Assembly (NCBI GenBank): GCA_013530545.1
Contig: SPVA01000078.1
Coordinates: forward strand, 1-57,853
From: Acinetobacter lwoffii
GTDB taxonomy: Bacteria; Pseudomonadota; Gammaproteobacteria; Pseudomonadales; Moraxellaceae
Length of the DNA stretch: 57,853 nt
Reading direction: 5' to 3'
This document shows positions 21,307 to 30,520 of this stretch, piece by piece (position 1 is the stretch's first letter; every line of letters starts with the position of its first letter). Position numbers and translations under genes: made by a program. The notes under the pieces are model-generated. The model was not told where the DNA came from. It was given only the letters and a program-made list of their open reading frames with translations, and made no database searches.

Positions 21307-21732
21307 TTAAGGTGTAGCGGGTGGAGTGGTGACAAAAGCAATTTTGCCAATACCCGCTTGCTGGGTCGTGCTGATCACCTGATCAATTGCCTCATAAGGC
21401 GTTATCTGATCACCACGAATATGCACTTCAGGCTGCGGACGTTTCTGGGCTTCTGCCTGTAAACGACTCAGTAAAACTGTTTTATCTGCGATATAGATTT
21501 CGTTCCAGAAAATATCGCCAGTTTTATTGACAGCCAGCTGAACATTTTCCGGTTTGGTTTCATACGGTACATTTCTTTCTTCGGGTAGATCGACTGGTAC
21601 GGTATGAATGGCAACCGGTACAGTAATCAGGAAGATAATGAGCAGAACCAGCATAATATCAACCAAAGGGGTGGTATTAATGGTTCCAATTACCTCATCA
21701 TCGCTGTCGTTTGAATTGACCATCATTCCCAT
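21307..21732 (-). CDS. exbD: ExbD-family energy transducer component (first copy)
   Basis: 141 aa with the same plan as the downstream copy: INTTPLVDIMLVLLIIFLIT with the conserved Asp in the single membrane helix, then a periplasmic domain (EVHIRGDQITPYEAIDQVIS). It lies 21 bases downstream of exbB. Two exbD genes beside one exbB are also known from xanthomonads, where one copy is needed only for some substrates. That division of labour is known there and only inferred here. Confidence 0.9.
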   Translation of the reverse strand: MGMMVNSNDSDDEVIGTINTTPLVDIMLVLLIIFLITVPVAIHTVPVDLPEERNVPYETKPENVQLAVNKTGDIFWNEIYIADKTVLLSRLQAEAQKRPQPEVHIRGDQITPYEAIDQVISTTQQAGIGKIAFVTTPPATP

Positions 21733-21753
21733 GGCTGATGCCTCACTCTTACT

Positions 21754-22632
21754 TCACGTCACGATTAACAGGATTATTGGTTGTAATTTCACCGCTGAGT
21801 AATACTGCGTGTAAATCAGAACCAAAATGACCGCTTTATTACGGCGAGTCAACCAGTTGTAGCCAAGTACTGCAGGAACTGCGACTGCCAGACCGATAGC
21901 TGTCATAATCAGTGCTTCACCCACTGGACCTGCTACTTTATCAATCGAAGCCTGACCTGAAACACCAATGGCAGTCAGTGCATGGTAAATCCCCCAAACC
22001 GTACCGAAAAGTCCAACGAAAGGTGCGGTAGAACCGACTGTGGCAAGGAAGGCTAGACCGCCACTCAGATGGTTCTGGATTTTGTCGATCGCACGGGAAA
22101 TCGAAATGGTGACCCAGGTATTGAAATCAATACGTTCAAGTAAATTGCCACCATGATTTTTGGTTGATTTAATCCCTTTTTCTGCAATAAAACGGTAAAC
22201 GCTGGCTTCATTAAGGTTTTGGGCTGCGTTATCCAGAGAAGACGATTCCCAGAACTGGTGTTCAGCTTCCTTGGCTTGCTTGCGAATCTTGCCTTGTTGC
22301 AGGCATTTGCTGATCATGATGTACCAGGTACCAATCGACATAATCAATAGAATGAACAAGGTAACTTTCGAAACAATATCACCTTCTTTCCACATGGCTT
22401 CTAGGCCATAAGGATTATATCCAGCCTTTTCATCCTTAGCTTCAGCTGGTAATGGCGGTGGGGTCCGTGTAGCCGCTGTTGCAGGTGTTGTTACCGCTGT
22501 TTCAGTAACAGCACTGGTATTTGGTGTAGCGGACTGTTCTGCAAAAACTGCTTGTAGAGGTAATAAAGTGCTCATGGCAATTACACCGGCAGCAGTCATG
22601 TTTTTTAAAGGTTTTAGTGATTTTTTCATCAT
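21754..22632 (-). CDS. exbB: ExbB-family proton channel subunit with signal-peptide-bearing N-terminal extension
   Basis: 292 aa. The start is one of two adjacent ATGs (22632 or 22629), and AGGAG fits the second better. An N-terminal signal-like segment ends at VFAEQS. A threonine/proline-rich periplasmic stretch (about 32-70) follows, and then the three-helix MotA/ExbB core: ILLIMSIGTWYIMISK, FLATVGSTAPFVGLFGTVWG, and LIMTAIGLAVAVPAVLGY. With ExbD it harnesses the proton gradient to drive TonB. The long N-terminal extension matches Pseudomonas-type ExbB rather than the shorter E. coli protein. It is co-directional with tonB, 36 bases away. Confidence 0.92.
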   Translation of the reverse strand: MMKKSLKPLKNMTAAGVIAMSTLLPLQAVFAEQSATPNTSAVTETAVTTPATAATRTPPPLPAEAKDEKAGYNPYGLEAMWKEGDIVSKVTLFILLIMSIGTWYIMISKCLQQGKIRKQAKEAEHQFWESSSLDNAAQNLNEASVYRFIAEKGIKSTKNHGGNLLERIDFNTWVTISISRAIDKIQNHLSGGLAFLATVGSTAPFVGLFGTVWGIYHALTAIGVSGQASIDKVAGPVGEALIMTAIGLAVAVPAVLGYNWLTRRNKAVILVLIYTQYYSAVKLQPIILLIVT

Positions 22633-22668
22633 AGATCTCCTGATTTTTTTCTTTATCTGTTGTATCTG

Positions 22669-23373
22669 TTAGTCAAGGACAAATTCATAGGGAATGTCAT
22701 ACCAAGATTCTTGCGGCTCGCCATTTTTCATTGCTGGCTTGAAAGTACATAAACTAAAGGCCTTGGATGCTGCACGATCCAGCGCACGACTACCGCTCGA
22801 CTTTTTCACTTTGGCATCCTGGACCTTGCCGGTGGTATTTACATATACAGAGATCAAGACTTCACCTTGTTCTTCATTCATTAGTGCATCACGTGGATAG
22901 TCTGGGCGTTTACAACCTGCTTCACCTTGTGAAACACCACGAGTGACACCAGCGGGTGGAGGGGCTGGTGCTGGAGCGGCTGCGACTACTGGAGCCGGTG
23001 CTGCTATCGGACTTGGTGAAGGATTCGCTGCAACGGGAGTAGGCACTGCAACAGTTGTCGGTTGGGTTGGCGTTGGAAGTGTTTTCTGTACAGGAACTAC
23101 TTTTTCAACCGGTTTCACCTCAGGCACTTGTGCCACTTTTTCCACGATTTTTGGTGGTTCAGGGGGTGTTTCTTTTGGTGGCTCAGGTTCAGGCGGTTTG
23201 ATATCCTGAATGATCATCAGTTCTACCGGCTGTTCCGTTGGTTTAATAATGTCTTTTGCCATACCAGCCATGAGTACCAGGCCCACCAGGATATGCAAAA
23301 AAACAACGACCCCAATACCAGTCAGTTTTTTGGCGGAGTTTTTTTCTAAGTCTTCAAACTTTGTGCCCATCAT
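22669..23373 (-). CDS. tonB: TonB energy transducer
   Basis: 234 aa. The start is one of two adjacent ATGs, and AGGAG suits the second at 23370. A cytoplasmic tail and one membrane anchor (about 17-38, LTGIGVVVFLHILVGLVLMAG) precede a Pro/Glu/Lys stretch (PPEPEPPKETPPEPPK). A Pro/Ala/Val spacer across the periplasm follows. The C-terminal domain (about 150-234) contains RPDYPRDALMNEEQGEVLIS and ends EFVLD. Two cysteines (AGCKRP and LCTFKP) in that domain could form a disulfide. It sits between the receptor and exbBDD, suggesting a dedicated system. Confidence 0.92.
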   Translation of the reverse strand: MMGTKFEDLEKNSAKKLTGIGVVVFLHILVGLVLMAGMAKDIIKPTEQPVELMIIQDIKPPEPEPPKETPPEPPKIVEKVAQVPEVKPVEKVVPVQKTLPTPTQPTTVAVPTPVAANPSPSPIAAPAPVVAAAPAPAPPPAGVTRGVSQGEAGCKRPDYPRDALMNEEQGEVLISVYVNTTGKVQDAKVKKSSGSRALDRAASKAFSLCTFKPAMKNGEPQESWYDIPYEFVLD

Positions 23374-23461
23374 GACTCCTAGAATTTAAGACAAACAGGA
23401 AATAGTGCACTGATGAGAAGCAGCATTATTTTTTGTTTGGCTAAAATTAAACGGGGAAAAC

Positions 23462-23491
23462 CGCAAACACCGCTTGGCAGCAGTGTTTGCG
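23462..23491 (-). terminator. Hairpin between the TonB-dependent receptor and tonB
   Basis: CGCAAACAC / GTGTTTGCG stem extended by three inner pairs past one mismatch. On the minus strand only a short T-run (GTTTTCC) follows, so it may be a partial terminator that lowers tonB-exb expression relative to the receptor. Confidence 0.5.
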
Positions 23492-23501
23492 AAGTAATTA
23501 A

Positions 23502-26195
23502 TTAAAAGAATTTATAGGTACCACGTAAGAAGTAAGCGCGGCCTGTTGGATCGCTATAACGTGGGTCATAACCGTATTGGAAGTTATCCATTACGTCAGA
23601 GGCAGGTGGTTCTGCATCGAACATATTTTTAATACCGGCAGTTAGCTCCAGATTTTTAAATCCTTTGTAAGTGCCAGAAATGTTGTATACGGTGTAGTCA
23701 GCAACATCGCGTTCTTCTGAATAGTCTTCATAACCACGAACGAACTGTTGTTCAAACACCATTCTCCAGTTTTCATAAGACCAGTTCACGTTTGCAGTAT
23801 GTTTCCAGCGAACCACTGCTGGGTCATCATAAACACCGACATAACCTTCCCACTCACCGCCTGGTTCATCCTGGTAATCCATTTGAATCACATAAGTACC
23901 GTCAATACCGAAACCGAAGCGGCCAGTTGACGTCATTGGAGAAAGATAGTTCAAACTCAAATCAATACCTTGGGTTTTCAAGCCACCGGAGTTAATCAAG
24001 TTAGTTGAGATATGGTCAATACGCCCTTCTGCATTACGAACAAAGTATTGAGCATACTTTTCTGGATCACCAAAAATTGATGATTCACCAATCGTTCCAA
24101 TTAGGTTTTCAATTTCGATATTGTAGTAATCGGCAGTGAAAACTAAGTTTTTGATCGGTTCAAAGACAAAACCAGCCATGTAAGATGTTGACTCTTCTGG
24201 ACCTAGTTCAGAATTGCCGCCTTGTGTACGGATAAACTGGGTATTACATTCAGTTTGGTATCTGGTTTCAGTTGGTGTACCACCCGGGCAAAGAATCGGG
24301 TCGTTATATCTTGCACCAGTCCAGGTTCTGACCGAAGGAGCATTGACGTCATATAAGCTTGGTGCACGGAAACCGGTACTGTAAGAAGTACGGAACATGA
24401 GTTCTTTAACTGGTTCCCAGCGTAAGGCCACTTTAGGATTAAAGGTGTCACCAAAATCGCTATAGTCATCATAACGAGCAGCCAACTGTAATTCCAGGTT
24501 GGTCAATAAAGGTACTTGGAATTCAGTGAATACTGCGCTAATGTCACGATCGCCTGAGCTTTTTGGTTTATTTGGATCAATACCAGAACCTGGAACTTGA
24601 GCAACAATTTCAGAATTTACAGTTGCTTCCCAGTCTTGTTTGGAGAAACTACCGCCGAAAGCAAAACCAACATCACCTGCAGGAAGTGTGTAGATTGGAC
24701 GACTCACGGTAAAGTCAATTGTAGTTGAATCTAAAGATGCCTGATTGGTATCGCCTTTGACATCAAAAGTGTTCCAAAGACCTTGATCCTCTGGCGCTTG
24801 TGGTCCAAATGGGTTCAAAGTTCCATTATCAAGTGCAGCCTGAACTCGACTACGGTTTAAATACCCACTTACGAAACTATCGGTTGCCTCACTTTTTGTG
24901 TAAGTGATACCCCCGTTCATGTCCCAACCGTATGCTTCACCTTCGATCCCAGCAAAGATACGGTTCGATTCGTTAATTGACTTAGAAACACGGTTGCCGC
25001 CTTGTGAACGTAGATACAGTTGCAGGGTGTTAGTCGTCAAACCATCAAATGCTGGGGTAATGCCTTTACCTGGATAATATTTACTAGCATAAGGCAAGGT
25101 CACACTACGGCTATAAACATCAGGCGCGATTGAAGTGGTTACTTCATCACGTGCATAGATATATTCACCAATTGCATTAAAGTTGTCTGATAGTTTGAAG
25201 GTTGCACGACCTAATGCAGAAAGATTTTCTTGTTCAGGCACAATACCAATAACAGTTTGGGTATTTAGATAACAGAAGCCATCTTCAGGTACAGTATCTT
25301 TGGTATTTAAACAGTCATCGCCATAAGGGTTGCCTAATATCCCTTCAGGATTGCCATCTTCATCCAATGGACCACCATTAGGATCGTAGAAGTTTGCAGG
25401 GAAAGCATTTGCTGAACTGCCATCAATTCCTAATTCAGGAAGTACCCCACCACGGCGGCTGACTTTACGGTCTTTTGCCCAAATCGTATCTTGTTTTCGG
25501 TAATCGATCACACCGTAGACATTAAAACCCTGTTCATCTAGATCGCCATATCCCCCAAAAATCGAAACGTCAATTTTTTCGCCGCCTTTTTCTTCAGGAA
25601 TTTGACCACCTAAAGTAATGCCCACGCCTTCATATTGCTTTTTCGTAATAAAGTTGATTACACCACCCACTGCATCTGCACCATAGACTGCAGATGCGCC
25701 GTCACGTAAGACTTCAATGCGCTCTACCAATGCGAGAGGGATGTTGTTTAAGTTGGTTGAATCGGTACCAAATGCACTGCTTGCAACACGGCGACCATTA
25801 ATTAAAACTAAAGTTTTATCCGAACCAAGACCACGTAAATTTGCTGTTGAACCACTGGTATTACTGGCACCGACATTTTGTGCTGTGACATAACTTGCTT
25901 GGTTGGCACTGACTTTCATCAATGCTTCTTCTACAGTGGTTACCCCCTGATTCACCAGATCTTCACCTTTAATAATCGTGATTGGTGAGGCGCTTTGTGC
26001 GGCTACACCTTTAATAGATGATCCAGTAACTCGCACTTTCTCTACCTTGGTAGGTTGTGCAGCGGAGTTTTCTGGTTCATCTGCTGCATGTGCCAGCGAA
26101 AGACACATCATGCTTAAGCTTAACGCGCTTAATTTGATGAGTTTTTTTCCAACGGTTGGAGCCCCCATAGATCCGACCAATTTGTTTTTTTTCAT
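23502..26195 (-). CDS. TonB-dependent outer-membrane receptor, ligand probably peptide-like
   Basis: 897 aa from ATG 26195, which has AAGGGTG upstream. A GTG four codons earlier abuts that site and is less likely. A signal peptide runs to about residue 37 (LSMMCLSLAHA). The plug domain (about 60-180) has ITIIKGEDLVNQGVTTVEEA, LRGLGSDKTLVLINGRR and VERIEVLRDGASAVYGADA. The rest is a 22-strand-type barrel ending in a terminal Phe (FLRGTYKFF). The plug resembles the large receptors for peptides or other nutrients more than classical siderophore receptors. The divergent peptide-transport genes point the same way. The ligand is inferred from context. Confidence 0.85.
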   Translation of the reverse strand: MKKNKLVGSMGAPTVGKKLIKLSALSLSMMCLSLAHAADEPENSAAQPTKVEKVRVTGSSIKGVAAQSASPITIIKGEDLVNQGVTTVEEALMKVSANQASYVTAQNVGASNTSGSTANLRGLGSDKTLVLINGRRVASSAFGTDSTNLNNIPLALVERIEVLRDGASAVYGADAVGGVINFITKKQYEGVGITLGGQIPEEKGGEKIDVSIFGGYGDLDEQGFNVYGVIDYRKQDTIWAKDRKVSRRGGVLPELGIDGSSANAFPANFYDPNGGPLDEDGNPEGILGNPYGDDCLNTKDTVPEDGFCYLNTQTVIGIVPEQENLSALGRATFKLSDNFNAIGEYIYARDEVTTSIAPDVYSRSVTLPYASKYYPGKGITPAFDGLTTNTLQLYLRSQGGNRVSKSINESNRIFAGIEGEAYGWDMNGGITYTKSEATDSFVSGYLNRSRVQAALDNGTLNPFGPQAPEDQGLWNTFDVKGDTNQASLDSTTIDFTVSRPIYTLPAGDVGFAFGGSFSKQDWEATVNSEIVAQVPGSGIDPNKPKSSGDRDISAVFTEFQVPLLTNLELQLAARYDDYSDFGDTFNPKVALRWEPVKELMFRTSYSTGFRAPSLYDVNAPSVRTWTGARYNDPILCPGGTPTETRYQTECNTQFIRTQGGNSELGPEESTSYMAGFVFEPIKNLVFTADYYNIEIENLIGTIGESSIFGDPEKYAQYFVRNAEGRIDHISTNLINSGGLKTQGIDLSLNYLSPMTSTGRFGFGIDGTYVIQMDYQDEPGGEWEGYVGVYDDPAVVRWKHTANVNWSYENWRMVFEQQFVRGYEDYSEERDVADYTVYNISGTYKGFKNLELTAGIKNMFDAEPPASDVMDNFQYGYDPRYSDPTGRAYFLRGTYKFF

Positions 26196-26809
26196 CGTAA
26201 TTTTCACCCTTTTGTTATGTGAAGTAGTGCTGGGAGGACTTAAGCAAAGCGAATGCCAACTTATAAATTATTAATTTTAAAAAACATTAAGTAGCTGAAA
26301 AAATTATATTTAATTTAGTTTTTTTAGATTTACTAAGTTCTGATGAAGAAATATTAAGAGAGTAGGGTTTAAAATCTGAAGAAAGTCTCTATAGGAAACC
26401 ATGAGAAAGTAAAAAATAAATATTTAATGAATAAGAAAGGAATCTAAAACTGAAAGGAAAATTGAATAAAGTTTAATCATGGTGCATGATTTTTACATAA
26501 AATATACAATAATTTAATAAGATAATAATTATATATTTCATTTGCTTATGTGTGTATTTTCTTGGGTTGAAGTAGTGGGAGCATGCAATAATATGAAACA
26601 GGTCTGGTTTATTTTTGTGCAGACTAGGCTTAAAGCTAGATTTTAAGAATAAACATTAAATTAATGATTCATGGAAAATATTATGTTATTGATAATGTTT
26701 TAAATGATTAATAAAAATAAGCTTTTTTGAGTTAATAACAGGAAAAAATCGTTATTTTTCCAGGATGGCATGAAATTCGCTTTGTTCAGTTTATTCCATC
26801 TGTCCAGCT
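26196..26809. other. Long A/T-rich divergent control region
   Basis: About 600 bases with no credible gene, between the receptor (minus) and the first binding protein (plus). It should hold both promoters. GATAAT-A-ATTATA (26521-26533) and GATAATG (26691-26697) vaguely resemble Fur half-sites, but in such A/T-rich DNA this is weak. A 69-codon minus frame at 26700-26909 lacks coding character. Confidence 0.5.
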
Positions 26810-28675
26810 TTGACCCATCCATTGAAGCAAATATGGGATGATGTGTTAAAGACTTCCTATAGCAATAAAACTTCAAGATCAAGAATAGGTACAAATTTGA
26901 AATCAGCATTTTTCAGTATGACAATTTTGGCCTTGGCCATGACTACGGGGCAAACCTCTTGGGCAAAATCATCTGCACATCCGGATAAAGTTTTAAACCT
27001 GGCTTTTGAAGCACCTGATGACGGTTTTGATATGGTCAAAACCTATAATTTTTATAGTGGTAGCGTTGCTGAAGCTATTTTTGAGCCTTTGTTACGTTAT
27101 GACTATCTGGCGCGGCCTGCAATCTTGGCTCCAAATACAGCTGAATCTTTACCCAAAGTTGAGCAGGATGGCAAAGTTTATACCTTTAAAATCAAGCCAG
27201 GAATTTATTTTAGTCCTGATCCTGTATTTCAGGGCAAGAAGCGTGAACTAGTGGCGCGTGATTATATCTACTCCATGCAAAGGATCATGGATCCCAAAAA
27301 TCATTCTCCTTCTTTTTCTTTTATCGAGGGAAAAATCCTTGGGGCAGATCAGGTCATCCAGCAGGCTAAAAAAACTGGCAAGTTCAACTACGATGCACCT
27401 ATTCCCGGTTTAAAAGCACTAGATAAATATACTTTACAAATTACCCTGACCCGTTCCGATCTGAATTTTCCGTATATTCTGGCCTATGTGGCTTTTAGTG
27501 GTACCGCACGGGAAGCGATCGAACATTATGGTCATCGGGCAGGTCAGCATCCGGTTGGAACAGGAGCGTATCAGTTACACAAATATGTGCCGCGTAGCCG
27601 TATTGAACTGACCGCCAACCCGAATTATCGTGGTTTTGTCTGGAACTTTAAGGGTGATGGTTCTGAATGGGATCAACGTATTGTCAAAGCCATGCAAGGC
27701 AAGCAGATACCGCAAATTGGCAAGATCAAAATCAGTATTATTGAAGAGGAACAGTCTCGCTGGCTGGCTTTAAAGTCTGGACAACTGGACTATGACAAAC
27801 TCACTGCGAGCGGCGCCGAACAGGCACTGGAAAATAAGCAGCTGAAAAGCGAATACAAGAAAAAAGGCATCCTGCATTATCCGAATAAAGAACCGGAAAT
27901 TACCTATACCATCATGAATATGCGTGATCCGTTAATTGGTGGGAATTCACTGGAAAAAATTGCCTTACGTCGTGCTCTCGCCTTGTCCTATAACCAGAAA
28001 GAAGCTATTCAGCAGTTGTACAAAGGTCATGCCGATAAAGCTGAAATGATTTTGCCAGAGGGAGTGGGTGGACATGACCCGAAGTATAAAAGCAGTATTG
28101 CTTATAACCCATTACTCGCCAATAAACTGCTTGACCGCTTTGGTTATAAGAAAGGTGCTAATGGTTACCGCACCTTGCCCGATGGCAAACCTTTGATACT
28201 GAAAATGAATTCAACCAGCTCAAGCTCTTCGGTGATTTCTGCAGAGTTATGGAAAAAGAATCTGGATGCGATCGGGGTGCGAATTGAGTTTAAGGTCAGT
28301 AATTTTGCTGACAATCTAAAAGAAGCCACCCAATGCAAACATATGATGTGGGGGGGAGCCTGGATTGCAGACTATCCGGAAGGGGAAAACTTTGCCCAGT
28401 TACTGTATGGGCCAAATGCGCAGCAAGGCAACCTGAGTTGCTATACCTCAAAAGCCTATGACGCATTGTACCAGACCGCGATGAAACTGCCGCCGCAGCA
28501 GCGGACGCCATATTATGAGCAGATGAACCGTCAGATGGAAGCCGATAATCCATGGATTCTGCACAATACCCGTATACGTAACTGGTTGATTCATCCGCAT
28601 GTACAGGGCTTTAAGGCCCATCCGGTGACCAGAGCAGTTTGGCAATATATGGATATTGAACCTGTTAAAAAATAA
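26810..28675 (+). CDS. Periplasmic peptide-binding protein of an ABC importer (SBP family 5), first copy
   Basis: Up to 621 aa. The frame opens at TTG 26810, but the true start is uncertain: GTG 26843 (GGGA upstream) or TTG 26897 (AGGT upstream) would each give a normal signal peptide cut after GQTSWA. No lipobox is present, so it is soluble in the periplasm. Family 5 features include YFSPDPVFQGKKRELVARDY, HPVGTGAYQLHKYVPRSRIE and IADYPEGENFAQLLYG. These resemble the long YejA/NppA-type binding proteins that carry peptides and peptide antibiotics. It overlaps or abuts the next binding-protein gene and starts the plus-strand transport operon. Confidence 0.87.
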   Translation: MTHPLKQIWDDVLKTSYSNKTSRSRIGTNLKSAFFSMTILALAMTTGQTSWAKSSAHPDKVLNLAFEAPDDGFDMVKTYNFYSGSVAEAIFEPLLRYDYLARPAILAPNTAESLPKVEQDGKVYTFKIKPGIYFSPDPVFQGKKRELVARDYIYSMQRIMDPKNHSPSFSFIEGKILGADQVIQQAKKTGKFNYDAPIPGLKALDKYTLQITLTRSDLNFPYILAYVAFSGTAREAIEHYGHRAGQHPVGTGAYQLHKYVPRSRIELTANPNYRGFVWNFKGDGSEWDQRIVKAMQGKQIPQIGKIKISIIEEEQSRWLALKSGQLDYDKLTASGAEQALENKQLKSEYKKKGILHYPNKEPEITYTIMNMRDPLIGGNSLEKIALRRALALSYNQKEAIQQLYKGHADKAEMILPEGVGGHDPKYKSSIAYNPLLANKLLDRFGYKKGANGYRTLPDGKPLILKMNSTSSSSSVISAELWKKNLDAIGVRIEFKVSNFADNLKEATQCKHMMWGGAWIADYPEGENFAQLLYGPNAQQGNLSCYTSKAYDALYQTAMKLPPQQRTPYYEQMNRQMEADNPWILHNTRIRNWLIHPHVQGFKAHPVTRAVWQYMDIEPVKK

Positions 28676-28697
28676 CTTGAGAAGATTAAGAACCAGT

Positions 28698-30500
28698 ATG
28701 AATGTGAATAAAAATACTTTAAAAAAACTGGCCAGTGGAGTGTTAGTGGCCGGTTTGATGATGGCAGGGAGTGCACCGACATGGGCTAGCAATCCTGCCA
28801 ACCCGAATAAGGTTTTAAAAACAGTATTTCTGGCAGCTGAAACCGGTTTTGATCCGGGTTATATCCATGACCGTTATTCGGCCAAGATTAACTCGGCGAT
28901 TTTCGAAACCTTATATACCTATGATTATCTGGCCTCTCCAGCGAAACTGGTGCCATTGACTGCAGTCAGTCTGCCTCAAGTGAGTGCGGATGGCCTGACT
29001 TATACCATCAAAATCAAAAAGGGTATTTACTTTGCCGATGATCCGGTCTTCGGCGGTAAAAAACGTGAGCTGACTTCGTATGACTATGCTTATAGCTTGA
29101 AACGTCTACTGGACCCAAAGCTGCATTCACCGAACAGCTGGTTGCTGGATGGCCGAATTAAAGGGCTGGATGCATGGATGGCTCTAACCAAAAAGAATGG
29201 CAAAGCCTATGAAAATCCGTTTGAAGGTATTCAGACCCCAGACCGCTATACCTTGGTATTAAAGCTGAATAATCCGGATCAGAACTTTCCGATGTTGCTG
29301 GCACATGGGCCTGCCGCTGCAGTGGCTCGTGAAGTGATTGAAAAATATAAAGATAAGGCGGGTTGGGTCATGAATAGGCCAGTGGGAACTGGTCCTTATG
29401 TGCTCAGCCGCTGGACACCAGGCTCACGGATTATCTTAAAACCAAATCCGGCTTATCGTGGTTTTGTCTGGGACTTTAAAGCCAGTGGTGCAGAAGATCA
29501 GGCTATTGTAAAAGCCATGCAGGGCAAAAAAATGCCTCAAATCGGCACTATTGATGTGCGTGTTATTGAAGAAGCGCAATCCCGGATGCTGGCATTTAAG
29601 AAAAATGAACTGGACCTGCTCGAAATTGAGGGCGATATCGTCGTACAGGCCCTCGATGGCGATAAATTAAAGCCTGAGCTAGCCCAGCAAGGGGTGAAGC
29701 TGTCACGTATTTTAGAGCCCTCCATTAGCTACCATTACTGGAATATGCAAAACCCAGTCGTGGGTGGTTTCACGCCAGAAAAAATTGCCTTACGCCGTGC
29801 CATGGCGATGGCATTTTCTGTGGAAAACATGATCAATGTATTACTTAAGGGAGATGGAGCAAAACTGCATATGCCTGTTCCGCCAGGGATAGCCGGCTAT
29901 TCGCCTGCTTATAAAAGCAGTATTCCCTATTCAGTCAAAGCAGCCAACATGTTGCTCGACCGCTATAACTACAAGATCGGTGCAGATGGCTGGCGCAAGA
30001 CACCTGAAGGTAAACCTCTGGTGATTGAACTGATTACTGGGAATACCAGTCGGGGCCAGCAACAGGGTGAGTTCTGGAAAAAGACCCTGGACAGTATTCA
30101 TATTCAGCTGACCAGTAAGGCTATGCCATTCGCTGAAGGCATCAAGCTGGAAAAGCAATGTAAAACCATGTTCAAGAGTTCTGCATGGATTGCCGATTAT
30201 CCAGACGCTGACAACTTTATGCAGTTGTTCTATGGCAAGAATGTCAATGTCACCAACAATGCCTGCTTTAAACATCCTGAATTCGACCGTCTATACGAAC
30301 AAACCCAGAGCATGCCGCCAGGCCCTGAGCGTGATCTGCTTTATCGCAAAATGACCCGGATTCTCGAAGTCAACATGCCGACCCTGATGCTCTATAGCAC
30401 CTACCGTAATGCCTTGACCCAACCCCAAATTATTGGACATAAGTCCCATCCGATTCTGTCTTCAGAATGGATGTATATCGATATTAATACGAAAAAGTAA
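28698..30500 (+). CDS. Periplasmic peptide-binding protein (SBP family 5), second copy
   Basis: 600 aa from ATG 28698. An upstream in-frame extension overlaps the previous gene and is rejected. The signal peptide is clear (KKLASGVLVAGLMMAGSAPTWA). It is a paralogue of the preceding protein, sharing blocks such as DDPVFGGKKRELTSYDYAYS, NPAYRGFVWDFKASG and AWIADYPDADNFMQLFYG. Tandem binding proteins ahead of one permease set recall NppA1-NppA2 of Pseudomonas aeruginosa, where they feed the same transporter with different peptides. It is 22 bases after the first copy and 20 bases before the peptidase start. Confidence 0.9.
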   Translation: MNVNKNTLKKLASGVLVAGLMMAGSAPTWASNPANPNKVLKTVFLAAETGFDPGYIHDRYSAKINSAIFETLYTYDYLASPAKLVPLTAVSLPQVSADGLTYTIKIKKGIYFADDPVFGGKKRELTSYDYAYSLKRLLDPKLHSPNSWLLDGRIKGLDAWMALTKKNGKAYENPFEGIQTPDRYTLVLKLNNPDQNFPMLLAHGPAAAVAREVIEKYKDKAGWVMNRPVGTGPYVLSRWTPGSRIILKPNPAYRGFVWDFKASGAEDQAIVKAMQGKKMPQIGTIDVRVIEEAQSRMLAFKKNELDLLEIEGDIVVQALDGDKLKPELAQQGVKLSRILEPSISYHYWNMQNPVVGGFTPEKIALRRAMAMAFSVENMINVLLKGDGAKLHMPVPPGIAGYSPAYKSSIPYSVKAANMLLDRYNYKIGADGWRKTPEGKPLVIELITGNTSRGQQQGEFWKKTLDSIHIQLTSKAMPFAEGIKLEKQCKTMFKSSAWIADYPDADNFMQLFYGKNVNVTNNACFKHPEFDRLYEQTQSMPPGPERDLLYRKMTRILEVNMPTLMLYSTYRNALTQPQIIGHKSHPILSSEWMYIDINTKK

Positions 30501-30520
30501 GAAAAAATCTGGAGATGAAT

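Noticed and set aside
22943..23209. Gly/Thr-rich plus-strand frame opposite tonB
   Set aside because: It is the antisense image of TonB's Pro/Ala/Val spacer, not a glycine-rich protein.
26689..26712. Fur-box-like GATAATG followed by TTTTAAATGATTA
   Set aside because: The match is half a site in very A/T-rich DNA, so it cannot be told from chance without a matrix score.
26700..26909. 69-codon minus-strand frame in the receptor/binding-protein gap
   Set aside because: Phe/Leu/Lys-rich product from A/T-rich DNA, no ribosome site, and it overlaps the start of the binding-protein gene.
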